A stretch of 15,375 nucleotides of DNA from an uncultured Mollicutes bacterium (GCA_900543055.1 UQQI01000035.1:1-15375); one strand, 5' to 3'. Counted from the stretch's first letter, positions 7,163 to 14,613 are shown. Translations and numbers: made by a program. The notes: generated from the sequence alone by a model not told the origin.

Positions 7163-7746
7163 TAATCTTCTTTTTCTTCTTTTGTTCTTATTATATAATT
7201 TCCATTATCTGTTGTTTTCAAGGCTTATGAGTCCTTATAGTTTTTTCTAAAATTTGGGTTTTTATATACTTTTACATTTTGAAATACACCAACTATATAT
7301 TCTTTTGGTATTCCATAATATTCATTATCTAAATCTTTAAATATTACTTCTTTTCCTTGGATAATATCTTCATTTAATAAAAGAATGATTGTTGTATATC
7401 TTGGATGATGATAAATAAGTAATGGAAAAAATTGAGTACTTGGATAGACAGTATTTGTTATAGAAGCTGATTTTTCTCCTAAATAACCAGTATTATTTGT
7501 AAGGCTTTTTTAAATAAATAATTTACATCATCATAATGAGTATTATTGAAGACCTATTATTTTTTTATCTTGCAAATACAAATCTTTTAGAAACTCAAAT
7601 TGTTCTTCTGTTAAATCTGATTGATTTACAAAGTCTTTAATAAATTCTTTTGGATCGATTTTTTTCTTCTTCATCTATGCTTTCTTTTATTTCATCTTTT
7701 TTTATTAACTATTTCTTAATTCTATTAATTTATCTTTTAGATTCAT
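7162..7746 (-). pseudogene. Unknown protein, broken by several frameshifts
   Basis: A good SD (AGGAG) and ATG at 7746 open MNLKDKLIELRN. The text then continues only by changing frame: LIKKDEIKESIDEEEK, KIDPKEFIKDFVNQSDLTEE, FNNTHYDDVNYLFKK, TNNTGYLGEKSASITNTVY, and a long final block (QFFPLLIYHHPRYTTIIL ... EYIVGVFQNVKVYKNPNF). A TAA lies at 7225-7227 and the natural end at 7162-7164. There are at least four frame changes, several at A-runs. Full length would be ~195 residues. I do not recognise the family; the last block looks like a small beta-rich, SH3-like domain. It starts 9 bases after the upstream gene's stop and was co-transcribed with it. Confidence 0.6.
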
Positions 7747-7755
7747 ACAATGCTC

Positions 7756-8391
7756 CTATTTAAACTTTACATATGGTATTCCTAATTTTGAATATACATC
7801 ATATGCTCTTGGTAAATTTAGAATTCTTGCGAATAGTAAATTATAAAATTCATCAAATAAAATTATTGAGCAAAGTGTAATGCTTATTGATAGAAATACT
7901 TTTTTATTCAGTTTTTTTGCTAAAAAGAAAAGAAATGGAATTATTACATACATAAGTAAAAGTGCTGATAATCCAAAAAACATAACACTTCTTAGACAAA
8001 CAAACCCTCCAATGTTTCCAAAGTTTAATATTTCTTGATTGTAATCCCAACATCTTTTATGGGTAATTAAAAGCATTCCTAGACCTGAAAAGTATTCTAG
8101 AATACCAGTTAATAAGAAACTTATTAAAAATACTTTCCATGGTTTTTTTCTATGTTTATATGTTAGATAATATATCATAACAGAACCTGTTGCATATATA
8201 TTAATCCAAGGAAGAAAGTTTCCACCTCTCCAATAAAATGTTTTCATTCCTCCATTAAAAAAATAAAAAATAAATTCATATAACCATCCAAAACAACCAG
8301 CTATTACTATTAAAAGTGCTAGTATTCCAACCATTGTCCATCTATCAAACTTATGATTTTTATCTAAATAATTATTATAAAACTCTTTCAT
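7756..8391 (-). CDS. Putative ABC-transporter type IV membrane protein (PF06541-like)
   Basis: 211 residues with about five membrane helices and a short charged N-terminus. Recognisable family blocks are GCFGWLYEFIFY (~32-43), NFLPWINIYATGSVMIYY (~58-75), LTGILEYFSGLGML (~95-108), HKRCWDYNQEILNFGNIGGF (~111-130) and a following long helix. These match the 'GWlxE...', 'GPixPiYGxG', 'WDYS' pattern of the PF06541 family, which is widespread in Firmicutes and of unknown transport role. SD AGAGGTAG before ATG 8391 and an extended -10 (TGATATAAT, ending at 8423) suggest its own promoter. It heads the decayed unit that ends at 6701. Confidence 0.75.
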   Translation of the reverse strand: MKEFYNNYLDKNHKFDRWTMVGILALLIVIAGCFGWLYEFIFYFFNGGMKTFYWRGGNFLPWINIYATGSVMIYYLTYKHRKKPWKVFLISFLLTGILEYFSGLGMLLITHKRCWDYNQEILNFGNIGGFVCLRSVMFFGLSALLLMYVIIPFLFFLAKKLNKKVFLSISITLCSIILFDEFYNLLFARILNLPRAYDVYSKLGIPYVKFK

Positions 8392-8422
8392 ATTTACTAC
8401 CTCTTATTTTATTATATAGTAA

Positions 8423-8430
8423 ATTATATC
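8423..8430 (-). promoter_or_regulatory. Extended -10 element before the PF06541-like gene
   Basis: TGATATAAT on the minus strand, 32 bases before ATG 8391. No good -35 is visible, as is usual for TGn-extended promoters. Confidence 0.4.
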
Positions 8431-8438
8431 ATAAGTAA

Positions 8439-9125
8439 TTATAAATTTACTTTTACTTTTTGAAATACACTTTTATTTTTTTCAACATCTTTCATTAATT
8501 CATCCCTAAATAATAAATATTCTTCTATATTTAAGTTAAATGCTCTGATATATTCTATATCAGATATAATATTTTTGGCATCTACTTTAGATATTTCTCT
8601 ATATCTAAAAAGTCTTTTATATTCATCTTGTGGCATCATTATATTTCTTGTCCAATCAAGATAAAGTGTTTTATTGTCTAACATTATTTCTACAACAGAA
8701 TGAAGAAACTCTACTCCATTTAATTTTGCTATACCAGTTACTACTTTAGCATCACCTATGGCTAGTGCTAAATCTATTGATCTCATGTGACATTTACGAT
8801 ATCTTTTTTTTGTTTCTAACTCGTTTTTTATTTCGTTATTTTCAAATATATATCTTGAAATAGTATCAAAATGATATGTATCCATTTTTTCTTCTTTATA
8901 TTCATACATTTTAGTATCGGAGTTATATGTGATATTATCTGTCTTTATTTTAAAAGCAATTTCATTAATCTTATTTATAGGTCTTTGTAAAATTCCTTCT
9001 TTTTTTAATGTATAATTATCAATTGCAAATAATATAGAAAGATTCTTATCTGTTTTTAAATATATTTTGTGTTTGTATTTAAAAAGCTCTTTTCTTGTAG
9101 TTTCATTTATTCCTTTATTTTTCAT
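8439..9125 (-). CDS. Unknown protein with transglutaminase-like Cys-His-Asp arrangement
   Basis: 228 residues from ATG 9125, chosen over upstream starts because GAGGTTGA sits 5 bases before it; the promoter -10 also overlaps the upstream candidates. The C-terminal domain holds YRKCHMRSIDLALAIGDAKV (Cys112), FLHSVVEIML (His142) and LYLDWTRN (Asp157). The order C...H...D, with Cys at the head of a helix and His and Asp on adjacent strands, is that of transglutaminase-like/papain-fold proteins. The N-terminal ~100 residues look like a separate alpha/beta domain. No secretion signal. Protease, transglutaminase or inactive scaffold cannot be told apart from sequence. Confidence 0.55.
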   Translation of the reverse strand: MKNKGINETTRKELFKYKHKIYLKTDKNLSILFAIDNYTLKKEGILQRPINKINEIAFKIKTDNITYNSDTKMYEYKEEKMDTYHFDTISRYIFENNEIKNELETKKRYRKCHMRSIDLALAIGDAKVVTGIAKLNGVEFLHSVVEIMLDNKTLYLDWTRNIMMPQDEYKRLFRYREISKVDAKNIISDIEYIRAFNLNIEEYLLFRDELMKDVEKNKSVFQKVKVNL

Positions 9126-9147
9126 TATATTCAACCTCATTTGAATT

Positions 9148-9175
9148 ATTATACACATAATAGTGTGATATTCAA
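9148..9175 (-). promoter_or_regulatory. Promoter with an internal CACA/TGTG dyad
   Basis: On the minus strand TTGAAT (9175-9170), a 16-base spacer and TATAAT (9153-9148). The spacer contains CACA-N6-TGTG, a small inverted repeat that could be a regulator site. Confidence 0.55.
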
Positions 9176-9177
9176 AG

Positions 9178-9201
9178 AAAAAATAGATATTATTATATCT
9201 A
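9178..9201 (-). terminator. Terminator after the small multidrug export gene
   Basis: TAGATAT, loop AATA, ATATCTA, then T6 on the minus strand. The first arm begins with the TAG stop codon itself (9199-9201). Confidence 0.8.
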
Positions 9202-9768
9202 CTTACTATTTTTTTTCTTTTTATTTAAAATTATTGTTATTACTGCAATTAAAAGAATAACTGCTACTAATATTCCAACTCCTAGCCAACCTAGTGTTGC
9301 AACTATTTTGCTTCCTAAAGACATAATTATTCCTGCAAGTACAACGCCTAGTGATACTGCTAAAATACTAGTCTTAAAATCTAATTTTAAAAAACTTGCT
9401 GCAAGAGTTCCTGTCCATGCCCCTGTTCCTGGTAGTGGTATTCCTACAAATAAAAGTAGTGCTATGAATATTCCACTATTACCAGCAGCCTTTCTAAGTT
9501 TTTCTCCACCTTTATCTCCTTTTTCTATACACCATGTAAAGAACTTTTTAGTTAGTTTTTTATCTTTACCCCATTCAAGTACTTTTCTCGCAAATAAATA
9601 TATAATTGGAACTGGTAATAAATTTCCTATAATAGCAATTGGATAATACATAAATATATTAAGTCCTAAACTCTCTGCAATAGGAATTGCTCCTCTTAGT
9701 TCTACTATTGGAATCATTGATATAAAAAATACAATTATATATTTAACAAATATTGGTAAACTAGCCAT
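9199..9768 (-). CDS. Small multidrug export family membrane protein (COG2426/PF06695)
   Basis: 189 residues from ATG 9768, preferred because GAAGGGTG stands 6 bases upstream; the longer form from 9807 lacks a ribosome site. Family blocks: FISMIPIVELRGAIPIAESL (~14-33), IIGNLLPVPIIYLFARKVL (~44-62), LFVGIPLPGTGAWTGTLAA (~104-122) and two C-terminal helices with a lysine-rich end. The 'P..E.RG.IP' and 'PlPGTGAWTG' motifs define the family. It is an inner-membrane protein; the efflux annotation is historic and weakly tested, and the family resembles DedA-type proteins. It stands alone between the Fic gene and a strong terminator. It appears intact. Confidence 0.85.
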   Translation of the reverse strand: MASLPIFVKYIIVFFISMIPIVELRGAIPIAESLGLNIFMYYPIAIIGNLLPVPIIYLFARKVLEWGKDKKLTKKFFTWCIEKGDKGGEKLRKAAGNSGIFIALLLFVGIPLPGTGAWTGTLAASFLKLDFKTSILAVSLGVVLAGIIMSLGSKIVATLGWLGVGILVAVILLIAVITIILNKKKKNSK

Positions 9769-9841
9769 ATATTTCACCCTTCCTTCATATAAATATAATT
9801 TTATCATAAGTTATTATACTTTTCATAATGTTATATTTTTT

Positions 9842-9861
9842 ATTTACAATTATATGTAAAT
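9842..9861. repeat. Inverted repeat ATTTACA-N6-TGTAAAT
   Basis: A perfect 7-bp dyad between the Fic gene stop (9864) and the multidrug export gene. On the minus strand the following bases are A-rich, so it does not look like a terminator for Fic. It may be an operator or a processing hairpin. Confidence 0.35.
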
Positions 9862-9863
9862 TA

Positions 9864-10994
9864 TCAATATAATTTTAATCTTTTTACTTTTTCAAGATTT
9901 ATTTCATTTACTTTATCTTTGTTTAATTCAAGTACTAAGTTTGGAACATTTTCAAACATATTCTTTTTTGTTGTCCTTGTAATTTTTAATGTTTCATCTT
10001 CTATCATAGGAAGTAACATATTTTCAAATATTGTTTTTGTGTTCTTTTTAGTATTTAATCTATTGTATGTAGTAGCATAGTCAAGTACTGTTTTTTCTCC
10101 ATTTAATGCTAAAAAGTAATTTAGCGCTTGATAGTCAATTGTATGCCATTGACGCTCTGACTGAGAATCTAAATTGTGAATAATATATTCTTTTTCCAAT
10201 TCTTTTTTTACACTTATTAACATGTATTTTAAAAATTCTGTAATATCTAGTCTTGTTATAGAAGTTCCTATTACTCTATCATAGTTTGAATCAAAATTTA
10301 TTCCTCTATTAAATATTATATATGGATATACTTCTTTATTTAGTAAGTACCACATTGCTATTGTTCTACTACTTCTTCCATTAATATCAAAAAAAGGATG
10401 AATATATACGAAATAGAAATGCATTATTTGTGATTTAATAAATTCTTCTGTTTGGGAATCATCTACTTTGAAAGTATCTATAAACTCAAAGTATGAATCC
10501 ATATATTCCTCGATTTTTTCATAGGGAATTCCTTCATCCATAGAGTCATCTAATCTTCCACTTTTTAGTATGTATACCGGTGCCTTTCTATATTTTTCTC
10601 CCATATGAGATAAATCGTATTCTTCTAATAAGTCTTTACTTAATATTTTATATAATTTTAAAACATTTTCTTCGGTTATGTCTTGTCCTTTTAAAATATA
10701 TTGATATCCATTATATAGATTTATTATTCTATTTCTTTTTTCTATATTTTGTTCTTCTGATGCATTTTCAATTACTTTTTTAATAAAAGATACAGAATCA
10801 TTATAACCTTCTACAGTATTATTTGCTTTTATCTCTTGATTAAACATTACTTTTTTTGAAAAATCACGGGTATTCATAAAATCTTCTTCTAATAAAAATA
10901 GTTCTAACTCTTCTTCTATTTTTTTCAAGATATCTATATTAATTCTAAATGGTATTCCAGTTAGTGTTTTTAATGGTAATTTTTCTTTTGCCAT
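9864..10994 (-). CDS. Fic-domain protein (probable AMP-transferase)
   Basis: 376 residues. The Fic core motif is HPFFDINGRSSR (~199-210), matching HxFx(D/E)GNGRxxR with the catalytic His and both phosphate-binding Arg present; the first Gly of GNGR is Ile here. Upstream, NNTVEGYND (~58-66) is placed like the class II inhibitory helix (S/T)xxxE(G/N): the Glu62-Gly63 pair is there, but the position four before Glu is Asn. Such enzymes usually transfer AMP from ATP to Ser/Thr/Tyr of a target and are held off by the helix Glu. The C-terminal ~120 residues (SERQWHTIDYQALNYFLALN onward) look like a winged-helix type domain common in Fic proteins. Own promoter (11019-11046), SD AGAGGTAG, no antitoxin-like partner beside it. 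Confidence 0.88.
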   Translation of the reverse strand: MAKEKLPLKTLTGIPFRINIDILKKIEEELELFLLEEDFMNTRDFSKKVMFNQEIKANNTVEGYNDSVSFIKKVIENASEEQNIEKRNRIINLYNGYQYILKGQDITEENVLKLYKILSKDLLEEYDLSHMGEKYRKAPVYILKSGRLDDSMDEGIPYEKIEEYMDSYFEFIDTFKVDDSQTEEFIKSQIMHFYFVYIHPFFDINGRSSRTIAMWYLLNKEVYPYIIFNRGINFDSNYDRVIGTSITRLDITEFLKYMLISVKKELEKEYIIHNLDSQSERQWHTIDYQALNYFLALNGEKTVLDYATTYNRLNTKKNTKTIFENMLLPMIEDETLKITRTTKKNMFENVPNLVLELNKDKVNEINLEKVKRLKLY

Positions 10995-11018
10995 AATATC
11001 TACCTCTTTTAATTAGTT

Positions 11019-11046
11019 ATTATAACATTTCTTATTATGAATTCAA
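11019..11046 (-). promoter_or_regulatory. Promoter of the Fic gene
   Basis: On the minus strand TTGAAT (11046-11041), a 16-base spacer and TATAAT (11024-11019), starting directly at the T-tract of the preceding terminator. Confidence 0.65.
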
Positions 11047-11075
11047 AATAAAAAGGCAATTAATATCACCTTTTT
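11047..11075 (-). terminator. Terminator after the HopA1-like gene
   Basis: AAAAAGG and CCTTTTT arms, extended inward by G-U and A-U pairs, then ATTTT on the minus strand; 16 bases after the stop at 11091-11093. Confidence 0.7.
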
Positions 11076-11090
11076 AATTAAAATTGAATT

Positions 11091-12605
11091 CTATAGTCCA
11101 ATTTTTCTTCTAGCATCTAATATTTCTTGATCTGTCATTGGCTTATATGTATATTGTTTTGGTCTTTCTTTATATTGTTTTTTTGCTTGATATGACATTT
11201 TACTTTCTGTAGTAGATTGTTGTTCTTTACTTATTGTTGTATAAATATATTCTGCATCAAATGCTATGTTTTGTTTTGTTAAATTATAGTTTTCTCCTCT
11301 TTGATATATTTCTTCTCTTAATTTATCATCAAAGTTTTGAACATTTGCTCTTGTTATATATAGCATCTTTCTTAAGGCTTTTTCTATACTTTGTTTTTCT
11401 AATTTTATACTTTTTCCATTATAACCTATAAGATTGTCTATATCTTCTTGACTATAGGTATCTATTTTATCTATTAGTTTTATAATTTCTTTTTTTACAT
11501 AGTTTCTATACATAGATATAAATATATTACTATTTAATGATTCTCTTTTAAAACCATGTCTATTAGCGAATTCTACATCTGTTTTAGAGAAAACATCACA
11601 CTTTTCAGTTCTTTTAAATGATGCCATTTGTTCATTTAGAACCATTTCTGTAATGTAGTCTATAAATTTGCTTTTTGTTCCGTTTGCTATAATATCTCTA
11701 TTTTTGTTTTTCTGTATCCATTCTTTATTTAGTTTAGTCATTGATTCATCAAGTATTTTAGTTCTTAATGAATTGAAAGAAAAAAGTTTGTCACCATCTT
11801 TTACTGATGGTTCTGATGCATAACCTATCCAATCATCAATGTTTGCTGTTAAAAATGGTGGCCTATGTAAATGTTCTTCTAATTCTGGATGTTCTTTTTT
11901 TATTTCTTTTAAAATATCTAAGAATTTTAATAAATTAGTATCACTACAATACACAACTATAGTATCTGCTCTATCTCCAAAATTATCAAGTTTAAAATAA
12001 TATTTATATTTTTTATCTTTACACTTTTCCATTAAAAGTCTTGCAAAATAATCTGTATATGTTGAGTCTGTATTTATATAAAATCTATGATGCACATCGT
12101 ATAATGCATGTTGGTTCATATAAATATAATTTGATGCTACATGTTGCCAAGTTGATTCTTCACCTATTCTGTTATATCTTATTGAATCAAGTACTTTTTG
12201 ATAATCTTCATCATTTGTATATTGCGGACTATTCGTTTCTTCATATGTATTTTCTAAAAAATCATATATTTCTTCTATGATTGTTGGATTAAAATTTCTT
12301 AATCTTCTTTGTAACTTTATAAATCCTAACTGATAATCTTGATGTATATTATTTATGTTATAATTTAAAATACTATTTTTCCATTCGTTGAAACAATATA
12401 ATTCAAAATTAAATCTTTCTCTTACATTGTATCTACCCATAACCTTTTCATCAAACATAGTTTTTACTATCTTTTCATACATAGAATGAGAATATCTTTC
12501 ATAATCTGACTTATAACTTTCTTCATAACATTCTACTATTTTATCTATTATTTCTTTCTTCTTTATTGAATCTTCTAATCCTTTAAAAAATTCTATTGTT
12601 TCCAT
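11091..12605 (-). CDS. Large HopA1-like protein (tentative), unknown function
   Basis: 504 residues from ATG 12605, chosen because GGGGAAGG precedes it; an in-frame TTG at 12614 is also possible. The middle third (~170-300) reads HHRFYINTD, YYFKLDNFGDRADTIVVYC, LHRPPFLTANIDDWIGYASEP and FSFNSLRTKI. This is the layout of the HopA1 effector family: 'RVYLN', 'F.K....RaD..VLY', 'PPLFT..L..G.G.AeEP', 'SFG..R'. HopA1-like domains occur in Pseudomonas effectors and, as LxmY-type lyases, in class V lanthipeptide pathways. Flanking regions are helical and charged, with a Gln/Lys-rich C-terminal tail. No secretion signal or precursor peptide is seen. The call rests on motif order and needs a profile search. 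Own consensus promoter and terminator. Confidence 0.5.
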   Translation of the reverse strand: METIEFFKGLEDSIKKKEIIDKIVECYEESYKSDYERYSHSMYEKIVKTMFDEKVMGRYNVRERFNFELYCFNEWKNSILNYNINNIHQDYQLGFIKLQRRLRNFNPTIIEEIYDFLENTYEETNSPQYTNDEDYQKVLDSIRYNRIGEESTWQHVASNYIYMNQHALYDVHHRFYINTDSTYTDYFARLLMEKCKDKKYKYYFKLDNFGDRADTIVVYCSDTNLLKFLDILKEIKKEHPELEEHLHRPPFLTANIDDWIGYASEPSVKDGDKLFSFNSLRTKILDESMTKLNKEWIQKNKNRDIIANGTKSKFIDYITEMVLNEQMASFKRTEKCDVFSKTDVEFANRHGFKRESLNSNIFISMYRNYVKKEIIKLIDKIDTYSQEDIDNLIGYNGKSIKLEKQSIEKALRKMLYITRANVQNFDDKLREEIYQRGENYNLTKQNIAFDAEYIYTTISKEQQSTTESKMSYQAKKQYKERPKQYTYKPMTDQEILDARRKIGL

Positions 12606-12636
12606 AACACACAACCTTCCCCATTAAATTAGGCTT

Positions 12637-12665
12637 ATTATACTATAAACTCATTAATTTTTCAA
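12637..12665 (-). promoter_or_regulatory. Promoter of the HopA1-like gene
   Basis: On the minus strand TTGAAA (12665-12660), a 17-base spacer and TATAAT (12642-12637), 32 bases before the start codon. Confidence 0.75.
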
Positions 12666-12679
12666 GGAAAAAGAAGAAT

Positions 12680-12867
12680 TAAACACAAATTGCATTTAAC
12701 CATTTAAATAACCAAATAGAAGGATTACTCTTCTTGAAAACACTTTAAAACTTATTAAGTTTAAACAATGTTATTATTCTAAAGCACTAGAAGATTGCAC
12801 AGTTAATAAATTTAAAAATATGTCTGTTGAAGATATGCCTTTAGATATTCAAAAATTATATAAATAA
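12680..12867 (+). pseudogene. MerR-family regulator remnant, C-terminal coiled-coil part
   Basis: The only plus-strand gene trace. Reading TQIAFNHLNNQIEG, then after a frame change near 12721 ITLLENTLKLIKFKQCYYSK, then ALEDCTVNKFKNMSVEDMPL and DIQKLYK before TAA 12865-12867. This matches the end of MerR regulators, where a dimerising helix (..QI..LE.TL.LI.YK..YY..A...GT..) precedes a short acidic tail. The helix-turn-helix half is missing. A good terminator follows immediately. Confidence 0.6.
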
Positions 12868-12897
12868 ACTCACTAACTAATATTAGTGAGTATTTTT
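12868..12897. terminator. Shared terminator of the MerR remnant and the flavoprotein remnant
   Basis: ACTCACTAA, a 6-base loop and TTAGTGAGT (9-bp perfect stem), followed by ATTTTT on the plus strand. The stop codon of the minus-strand flavoprotein gene (12883-12885) lies in the second arm. It serves the plus strand best; the minus side has only a broken T-tract. Confidence 0.75.
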
Positions 12898-13446
12898 CAA
12901 ATATTCTGCCATGTTTATTCCTAGATTTTTCATGGTAAGTCTTCCTTTTTCATCATTTTCTACTGATGAATTGTCTGCAAATTTTAGACTCCAATAACTT
13001 GTTGGGATAACTGGCATATTGTTAAATAGAAAATACTTATTTATTCTATCTATCGCATGGTTTGCGCCAGACCTATACATGGTAGCAATTGTTGCGGCAG
13101 GTTTACCATTAAATAATGTTACTTTAGTTTGAGCAGCATAAAACACTCTATCTAAAACTGCTGTTAAAGCACCATTTGCTCCTGAAAAATAAACAGGGGT
13201 TCCAACTATCAACCCATCGCACTCTATTATTTTTTCTATTAGTTCATTTGCTATATCGTCATTAAATACACACCTATTAGTATTTGAACAACTACCACAG
13301 GCAATACAACCTCGTACTGGCTTTGTGCCTAACTAGAATCATTCTGAGTCTATTCCTTTTTCTTTTAAACTTTCTTCTATAATTGATAATGCTTTATATG
13401 TTTCACCATTTTTATTAGGACTTCCATTTAATAATAAAACTTTCAT
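12883..13446 (-). pseudogene. NAD(P)H-dependent FMN reductase/flavodoxin-family protein, two nonsense codons
   Basis: 187 codons in a single frame. MKVLLLNGSPNKNGETYKAL is the FMN phosphate loop. VRGCIACGSCSNTNRCVFND is the cysteine-rich segment of iron-sulfur-flavoprotein-like reductases. GLIVGTPVYFSGANGALTAV, then LDRVFYAAQ, is the isoalloxazine-contact block. TGA at 13339-13341 and TAG at 13333-13335 stand two codons apart, just before the cysteine segment; nothing else is damaged. The start ATG overlaps the glycosylase stop (ATGA at 13443-13446), so the two genes were translationally coupled. ATG at 13212 could start a C-terminal fragment lacking the FMN phosphate loop, so no flavin binding is expected. 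Confidence 0.88.
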
Positions 13447-13994
13447 TCACTTCTTCCCTTCTTATATAAATAACAATCATCTTCATGGGAATTTATTACA
13501 CCAATCGCCTGAAGATATGAATATATTATAGTTGTTCCAACAAATTTCATTCCTCTTTTTATTAAATCCTTTGAAATTGCATCTGAAAGAGGAGATGTTG
13601 TTTTATCATTTTCATAAATTATTTTGTCCTTTGTATATGATTTCAAATAATTATAGAATGTTTGATATTCTTCTTTTATATTTTTAAATACTTTGGCATT
13701 ATTTATACTTGCTTTTATCTTTAATTTATTTCTTATTATATTTTTATTTTCTGATAATTCCAATATTTTTGTTTCATCATAGTTTATAATTTTTTCTATA
13801 TCAAAATTATCATATGCTTTTTCAAACGCTTCCCTTTTATTTAAAATACATTCCCAAGATAACCCTGCTTGAAATGATTCTAATATTAACATTTCAAATA
13901 AATATTTATCATCAAAGTTTGGTACTCCCCACTCTTCATCATGATATTTTATATATTTTTCATTTTTTAAATTACACCATTTACATCGTTTCAT
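13443..13994 (-). CDS. tag: DNA-3-methyladenine glycosylase I
   Basis: 183 residues from ATG 13994 (SD AAGGGAG). It removes 3-methyladenine from alkylated DNA, the first step of base-excision repair. Family blocks: MKRCKWCN, YIKYHDEEWGVP, LFEMLILESFQAGLSWECIL, and MKFVGTTIIYSYLQAIGVIN near the end. The zinc ligands of Tag are present: Cys4, His18 and the C-terminal His-x3-Cys in SHEDDC. The acidic residue of ESFQAGLSW needed for base recognition is kept. Length is normal (~185). The same frame is open upstream through the C-terminus of the broken MerR gene (to ~14318), so a longer fusion product is possible, but the internal SD supports independent initiation. It overlaps the downstream flavoprotein start by 4 bases. 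Confidence 0.93.
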   Translation of the reverse strand: MKRCKWCNLKNEKYIKYHDEEWGVPNFDDKYLFEMLILESFQAGLSWECILNKREAFEKAYDNFDIEKIINYDETKILELSENKNIIRNKLKIKASINNAKVFKNIKEEYQTFYNYLKSYTKDKIIYENDKTTSPLSDAISKDLIKRGMKFVGTTIIYSYLQAIGVINSHEDDCYLYKKGRSE

Positions 13995-14613
13995 ATTTGC
14001 TCCCTTATTTAATGAATAATTAATAATTTCTTCATTTTCTACTGGTTGGATTGTCATTATCTCATCAAAATCTCTTTTTAATTCTTCTAATATAATGTCA
14101 AATAATTCTTTATTTTGAATTATTCTACTTCTTGTTGTTATCCATTTTATTTCTTTATAAATCGCAAAATCTGCAACTATTTTGCCATTTTCTTCTATAT
14201 AGTAATAGTTTGCATTATTTGCCTTTATTTCTAGTACTAATGCACAGTTTTGGTTTAAGATTCCGTTTAATTCTTTCCATTTATTAATATCAGATTTTAC
14301 TATTTTATAGGTTTTTTTCTTGCTGTTTTCCCATAAAATCTTTTAATAATCTTATCTTTTCTTCATACTTATCTAGACTTCTTTCTAATAATTTATTATC
14401 GTTAGTTTTTAGATATTCTTTTATTTCATCTAATGATAAGCCTAATTTTTTAATTCAACTATTAGATTTGCTTTATATAATTGTTTGTCTTCATAATATC
14501 TATATCCTGTATTTATGTCTGTTGAACTAGGATATAGTAAATCAATTTCATCATAATATAAGTGTTGCGACTGGCATATTTGTAATTTCTGAAAATTCTT
14601 TTATTTTATACAT
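13995..14613 (-). pseudogene. MerR-family transcriptional regulator with unknown sensor domain, three frameshifts, in frame with tag
   Basis: ATG 14613 with SD AAAGGAGA. The N-terminus is MYKIKEFSEITNMPVATL, then YYDEIDLLYPSSTDINTGYR, YYEDKQLYKANLIVELK and LGLSLDEIKEYLKTN: a standard MerR winged HTH. The sensor part reads VKSDINKWKELNGILNQN, then VLEIKANNANYYYIEENGK, FAIYKEIKWITTRSRII and KRDFDEIMTIQPVENEEIIN. It recalls small-molecule-binding MerR tails but I cannot name it. Breaks: two bases lost at ~14560 (..VATL then YYDE), one A lost at ~14450, one A gained at ~14315. The last frame runs without a stop into the glycosylase gene. It keeps a textbook MerR promoter. If the A-run indels are sequence errors, the two-base loss still disables it. 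Confidence 0.8.

Noticed and set aside
9842..9861. Inverted repeat as the Fic gene terminator
   Set aside because: On the minus strand the dyad is followed by A-rich, not T-rich, DNA; it is listed only as a repeat.
2263..12605. Kinase plus HopA1-like protein as a class V lanthipeptide (LxmK/LxmY) cluster
   Set aside because: The two genes are ~8 kb apart with terminators between them, and no precursor peptide or protease/transporter set is visible.
13995..14057. Upstream ATG at 14057 as the start of the glycosylase
   Set aside because: The 21 added residues belong to the MerR C-terminus, and a clear ribosome site precedes the ATG at 13994 where Tag homology begins.
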